Assembly (NCBI RefSeq): GCF_023716485.1 | Contig: NZ_CP092418.1 | Location: 3,331,001 to 3,395,000 of the forward strand | Origin: Microbulbifer variabilis | GTDB taxonomy: Bacteria > Pseudomonadota > Gammaproteobacteria > Pseudomonadales > Cellvibrionaceae | Reading direction: 5' to 3' | DNA: 64,000 nucleotides | In this document: piece after piece, positions 60,777-64,000 of the stretch | Position numbering within the stretch: the stretch's first letter is position 1 | Layout of the letters: every line of letters starts with the position of its first letter | Translations under genes and position numbers: made by a program | Notes under the pieces: generated by a model | What the model was told of the DNA's origin: nothing | The model's database searches: none | The model's input: the letters and a program-made list of their open reading frames with translations, nothing else

Positions 60777-62354
60777 TTACTCCCACTCGATGGTAGCCGG
60801 TGGCTTGCTCGATACATCGTAAGCCACGCGGGAGATATGCTCTATCTCATTAATAATGCGGTTGGAGACTTTCTCAATCAACTCGTAGGGCAAATGCGCC
60901 CAACGCGCCGTCATAAAGTCCACGGTTTCCACGGCTCGAAGCGCCACTACATATTCATAGCGGCGGCCATCGCCCACCACACCAACCGATTTCACCGGCA
61001 GGAATACCACAAATGCCTGACTGGTTTTGCGGTACCAATCAGCCTTGTGCAACTCCTCGATAAAGATGGCGTCTGCCTCGCGTAAGATATCGGCGTACTC
61101 TCTCTTTACCTCGCCGAGAATGCGAACGCCCAGGCCCGGTCCCGGGAAGGGGTGGCGGTAAACCATATCGTAAGGCAGGCCCAACTCCAGGCCGATTTTG
61201 CGCACTTCATCTTTAAACAGCTCACGCAGTGGTTCCACCAGTTCAAACTGCATATCTTCCGGTAAGCCGCCCACGTTGTGGTGAGACTTGATTACATGGG
61301 CTTTGCCCGTTTTGGCGGCGGCAGATTCGATCACATCTGGATAAATAGTACCCTGAGCCAGGAACCTCACATCCTGCAATTTGGACGCTTCTCGATCGAA
61401 AATCTCGATAAAGGTATTGCCGATAATTTTGCGCTTGGCTTCAGGCTCATCCACACCTGCCAGACGTGAGAGGAAATCCTCTTCCGCATCGGCGCGAACA
61501 ACCCGCACGCCCATATTGTCGGCAAACATTTGCATCACCTGATCGCCCTCATTTTTGCGCAACAGGCCGTTGTCCACAAAAACACAGGTCAGCTGATCGC
61601 CAATAGCCTTGTGCAGCAGTGCCGCCACCACAGAGCTGTCGACACCACCGGAGAGACCCAGCAATACCTTGCCATCACCCACCTGTTCGCGCACTTTGGC
61701 AATGGAGTCCTCGATAATATTGGCCGGGGTCCAGAGCTTTTCACAACCGCAGATATCAATGACAAAGTGTTCATAGATGCGCATACCCTGCAGGGTATGT
61801 GTCACTTCCGGGTGGAACTGTACCCCAAAGAAGTTCTTGTCGGCGGAGTACATACCAGCAATGGGGCAGGAATCGGTGGAGGCCATCAGCGCAAAGCCTT
61901 CCGGCATTTGCACGACTTTGTCGCCGTGGCTCATCCATACATCCAGCAGCGCCTCACCTTCATCGTTGAGGTGATCTTTGATATCGCGCAGCAGATTGGA
62001 AGTGCCCTCTACTTTTACCTGGGCGTAGCCAAACTCGCGGACGTTACTTCCCTGTACGGCACCACCTAGCTGGTGTGCCATGGTCTGCATGCCATAGCAA
62101 ATCCCCAGAACAGGCACGCCCAAGCTGTAAACCACTTCTGGCGCGCGGGGAGAGCCCTCTTCCGGTACAGATTCGGGCCCACCGGCCAGGATAATACCTT
62201 TCGGGTTATATTCACGGATCTCTTCTTCGCTCATGTCGAAGGCGCGAATTTCGGAAAAAACACCCAGCTCGCGCACTCGGCGGGCGATCAATTGGGTGTA
62301 CTGGGACCCAAAGTCGAGGATCAGAATTCGACTGGAGTGGATATCTTGGCTCAT
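60777..62354 (-). CDS. guaA: GMP synthase (glutamine-hydrolysing)
   Basis: GuaA amidates XMP to GMP using glutamine and ATP. The 525-residue protein has an N-terminal class I glutaminase domain ([10 protein letters not shown], catalytic cysteine 86; FHPEVTHT supplies the histidine and glutamate). The ATP-pyrophosphatase domain has the P-loop [18 protein letters not shown] near residue 233 and the dimerisation part ends in [11 protein letters not shown]. It follows guaB with an 87-base gap that holds a strong hairpin, forming the guaBA operon. Confidence 0.99.
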   Translation of the reverse strand: MSQDIHSSRILILDFGSQYTQLIARRVRELGVFSEIRAFDMSEEEIREYNPKGIILAGGPESVPEEGSPRAPEVVYSLGVPVLGICYGMQTMAHQLGGAVQGSNVREFGYAQVKVEGTSNLLRDIKDHLNDEGEALLDVWMSHGDKVVQMPEGFALMASTDSCPIAGMYSADKNFFGVQFHPEVTHTLQGMRIYEHFVIDICGCEKLWTPANIIEDSIAKVREQVGDGKVLLGLSGGVDSSVVAALLHKAIGDQLTCVFVDNGLLRKNEGDQVMQMFADNMGVRVVRADAEEDFLSRLAGVDEPEAKRKIIGNTFIEIFDREASKLQDVRFLAQGTIYPDVIESAAAKTGKAHVIKSHHNVGGLPEDMQFELVEPLRELFKDEVRKIGLELGLPYDMVYRHPFPGPGLGVRILGEVKREYADILREADAIFIEELHKADWYRKTSQAFVVFLPVKSVGVVGDGRRYEYVVALRAVETVDFMTARWAHLPYELIEKVSNRIINEIEHISRVAYDVSSKPPATIEWE

Positions 62355-62382
62355 GATTGACTCATTAACAGAATAAATAACG

Positions 62383-62409
62383 GCAAACGGACCTGAAAGG
62401 TCCGTTTGC
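62383..62409 (-). repeat. Strong hairpin between guaB and guaA
   Basis: GCAAACGGACC (62383-62393) and GGTCCGTTTGC (62399-62409) form a perfect 11-bp stem with a 5-base loop. The minus-strand sequence after it is moderately T-rich (CGTTATTTATT). It may act as a partial terminator or protect the guaB transcript end. Confidence 0.6.
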
Positions 62410-62441
62410 GGCTTGGTACTGAAAGTTGTTCACCGAGGGGC

Positions 62442-63929
62442 TTAGCGTCCGCCCACCGGGTAGTTGGGCGCCTCTTTGGTAATCTGCACATCGTGTACAT
62501 GGGACTCACCCATGCCGGCGGCAGTTACCCGCACAAATTCCGGACGGGTGCGCATGGTTTCAATATCCAAACTACCGGTATAACCCATAGCAGAGCGCAG
62601 GCCACCGAGCATCTGGTGCACAATGGCAGACAGAGGGCCTTTATAAGGGACGCGCCCTTCAATACCTTCCGGGACCAGTTTTTCAGCGCCCTTGCTGGCA
62701 TCCTGGAAGTAGCGATCGGAGGAGCCCTGAGTGCGCGCCATGGCACCGAGGGAGCCCATACCGCGATAGGACTTGTAAGTACGCCCTTGGTATAGCTCCA
62801 CCTCACCCGGCGCCTCTTCGGTACCGGCAAACATAGAGCCCATCATTACGGAAGAAGCACCCGCAACAATTGCCTTGGAAATATCACCGGAATAGCGGAT
62901 GCCACCATCGGCGATCATGGGTACCCCTGTTCCTTTAAGCGCAGTGGAAACCTCAGCAATTGCCGTTACCTGGGGCACACCGATACCCGTTACGATTCGG
63001 GTGGTGCAAATAGAGCCGGGGCCAATACCCACCTTCACAGCATCCGCACCAGCTTCAACCAATGCGCGCGCGGCGTCGCCAGTGGCAATATTGCCGCCAA
63101 TTACATCCACCTGAGGATGCATTTCCTTAATGCGACGCACGCGATCAATTACGTTGCGGGAATGGCCGTGGGCAGTATCCACAACCAACACATCCACACC
63201 GGCCTCTACCAGAGCCGCTACGCGATCATCGGTGTCAGGACTGGTGCCCACTGATGCGCCAACACGCAGGCGACCATCGGAATCTTTACAGGAGTTTGGG
63301 TACTGCTCTGCCTTATTAAAGTCTTTAACGGTAATCAGGCCACGCAACTCAAAATCATCGTTCACAACGAGTACTTTCTCGATGCGGTGCTTGTGCAGCA
63401 ATTCGCGCACATGATCAGAAGAGGCATCTTCGTGTGCAGTTACCAGGCGCTCCTTTGGCGTCATAACACTGGCAACACTCACATCCAGGTCGGTAAGGAA
63501 GCGAACATCGCGGCTGGTAACAATACCCACCAGATCTCCTTTATCCATTACCGGAACACCGGAAATATTGTGATGGGTTGTCAGGGCGATCAATTCACGC
63601 ACGGTGGCATCCGACTCGATCGTAATCGGGTCTTTTACCACACCGGCTTCAAATTTTTTCACCGCACGCACCGCAAGAGCCTGTTCTTCAATGGACATGC
63701 TCTTGTGAATAATGCCGATACCACCTTCCTGTGCCAGGGCAATTGCCAGGCGCGCTTCCGTTACTGTATCCATAGCAGCGGAGACAATGGGAATATTCAG
63801 GGTGATATTGCGGGACAGCTGGGTTTTAAGGCTGACATCCTTGGCGGTCACCTCGGAATAACCGGGCACAAGTAGGACGTCGTCGAAAGTGAGGGCTTCG
63901 CGCGCGATGCGCAGATTGGATTCAGACAT
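62442..63929 (-). CDS. guaB: Inosine-5'-monophosphate dehydrogenase
   Basis: GuaB oxidises IMP to XMP with NAD+, the committed step to guanine nucleotides. The ~495-residue TIM-barrel enzyme has [20 protein letters not shown] at the N-terminus, two inserted CBS domains (about residues 95-205) and the catalytic loop [15 protein letters not shown]. The C-terminal [19 protein letters not shown] flap carries the RY pair. The ATG at 63929 is used; a GTG at 63938 three codons earlier has a better-spaced GAGG and remains possible. The promoter's -10 lies just upstream, at the window edge. Confidence 0.98.
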   Translation of the reverse strand: MSESNLRIAREALTFDDVLLVPGYSEVTAKDVSLKTQLSRNITLNIPIVSAAMDTVTEARLAIALAQEGGIGIIHKSMSIEEQALAVRAVKKFEAGVVKDPITIESDATVRELIALTTHHNISGVPVMDKGDLVGIVTSRDVRFLTDLDVSVASVMTPKERLVTAHEDASSDHVRELLHKHRIEKVLVVNDDFELRGLITVKDFNKAEQYPNSCKDSDGRLRVGASVGTSPDTDDRVAALVEAGVDVLVVDTAHGHSRNVIDRVRRIKEMHPQVDVIGGNIATGDAARALVEAGADAVKVGIGPGSICTTRIVTGIGVPQVTAIAEVSTALKGTGVPMIADGGIRYSGDISKAIVAGASSVMMGSMFAGTEEAPGEVELYQGRTYKSYRGMGSLGAMARTQGSSDRYFQDASKGAEKLVPEGIEGRVPYKGPLSAIVHQMLGGLRSAMGYTGSLDIETMRTRPEFVRVTAAGMGESHVHDVQITKEAPNYPVGGR

Positions 63930-63974
63930 TGTTGACACTCAAACCTCGAATAGGCGGGATTGGGTATCGGCGCG

Positions 63975-63980
63975 ATTATA
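63975..63980 (-). promoter_or_regulatory. -10 element of the guaBA promoter
   Basis: On the minus strand this is a perfect TATAAT followed by CGCGCC, a GC-rich discriminator typical of promoters under growth-rate/stringent control. The -35 element would lie at about 63998-64003, partly outside the window. Confidence 0.65.
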
Positions 63981-64000
63981 CCTCTCAGGAATAAAAGCGC

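Noticed and set aside
1..64000. tRNA genes, CRISPR arrays, insertion sequences, prophage or toxin-antitoxin genes
   Set aside because: Nothing resembling a tRNA T-loop and acceptor pattern, regularly spaced repeats, transposase or integrase was seen on either strand by reading.

Overview
The window is a stretch of core chromosome from a gammaproteobacterium. The gene orders rpsB-tsf-pyrH-frr-uppS-cdsA-dxr-rseP-bamA-skp-lpxD-fabZ-lpxA-lpxB-rnhB, ffh/rpsP-rimM-trmD-rplS, map-glnD-dapC..dapD-dapE and guaB-guaA are those of Pseudomonas-like and Cellvibrionales-like genomes. Moderate GC, long acidic tails on ScpA/ScpB and the VC0807-type membrane protein suggest a marine Microbulbifer/Cellvibrionales-type organism; this is inference from gene content, with no 16S gene in the window. 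No tRNA, rRNA, CRISPR, prophage or insertion sequence was seen.

Layout. 1-5.2 kb: the 5' part of an EamA exporter, then hom-thrC-recJ (threonine synthesis plus a repair exonuclease), all on the minus strand. 5.5-9.1 kb: a plus-strand cluster ansA, XRE regulator, aspA that would convert asparagine to aspartate and then fumarate. 9.1-13.8 kb: dsbC, then the minus-strand rpsP-rimM-trmD-rplS operon and ffh; ypjD and corB run the other way. 16.4-33 kb: a long minus-strand envelope/translation block. It begins with rpsB-tsf-pyrH-frr, passes through undecaprenyl-PP and CDP-DAG synthesis, DXP reductoisomerase, RseP and BamA/Skp, and ends with lipid A synthesis and RNase HII. Between rseP and bamA lies an extra gene encoding a secreted BamA paralogue with all POTRA domains but no beta-barrel.

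33.2-41.4 kb: plus-strand map, glnD, dapC, nth, yffB, dapD and dapE, i.e. nitrogen sensing and the lysine/diaminopimelate branch. 41.5-45.6 kb: two S9-family serine peptidases in tandem, the second AT-richer. 45.7-49.6 kb: a flavodoxin with an unknown partner, then a Spy/CpxP-like periplasmic protein divergent from cpxRA. Their shared intergenic region holds a five-step array of CpxR-like half-sites at exact 10-bp spacing. 49.7-55.3 kb: an SRPBCC protein, then rluB, scpB, scpA, yciO and rnm. 55.5-60.4 kb: a plus-strand set with a VC0807-type membrane protein, YciI, an SH3/coiled-coil protein, a periplasmic cyclophilin, a PdxJ of unusual type, a DUF2520 Rossmann protein and a TrmH-type methyltransferase. 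60.8-63.9 kb: guaB-guaA on the minus strand.

The points most worth following are the barrel-less BamA paralogue kept intact beside bamA, the CpxR-site array, the ansA-regulator-aspA cluster with its unusual inter-gene RNA structures, and two genes (nth and pdxJ) that resemble Bacteroidetes-type rather than enterobacterial-type family members.
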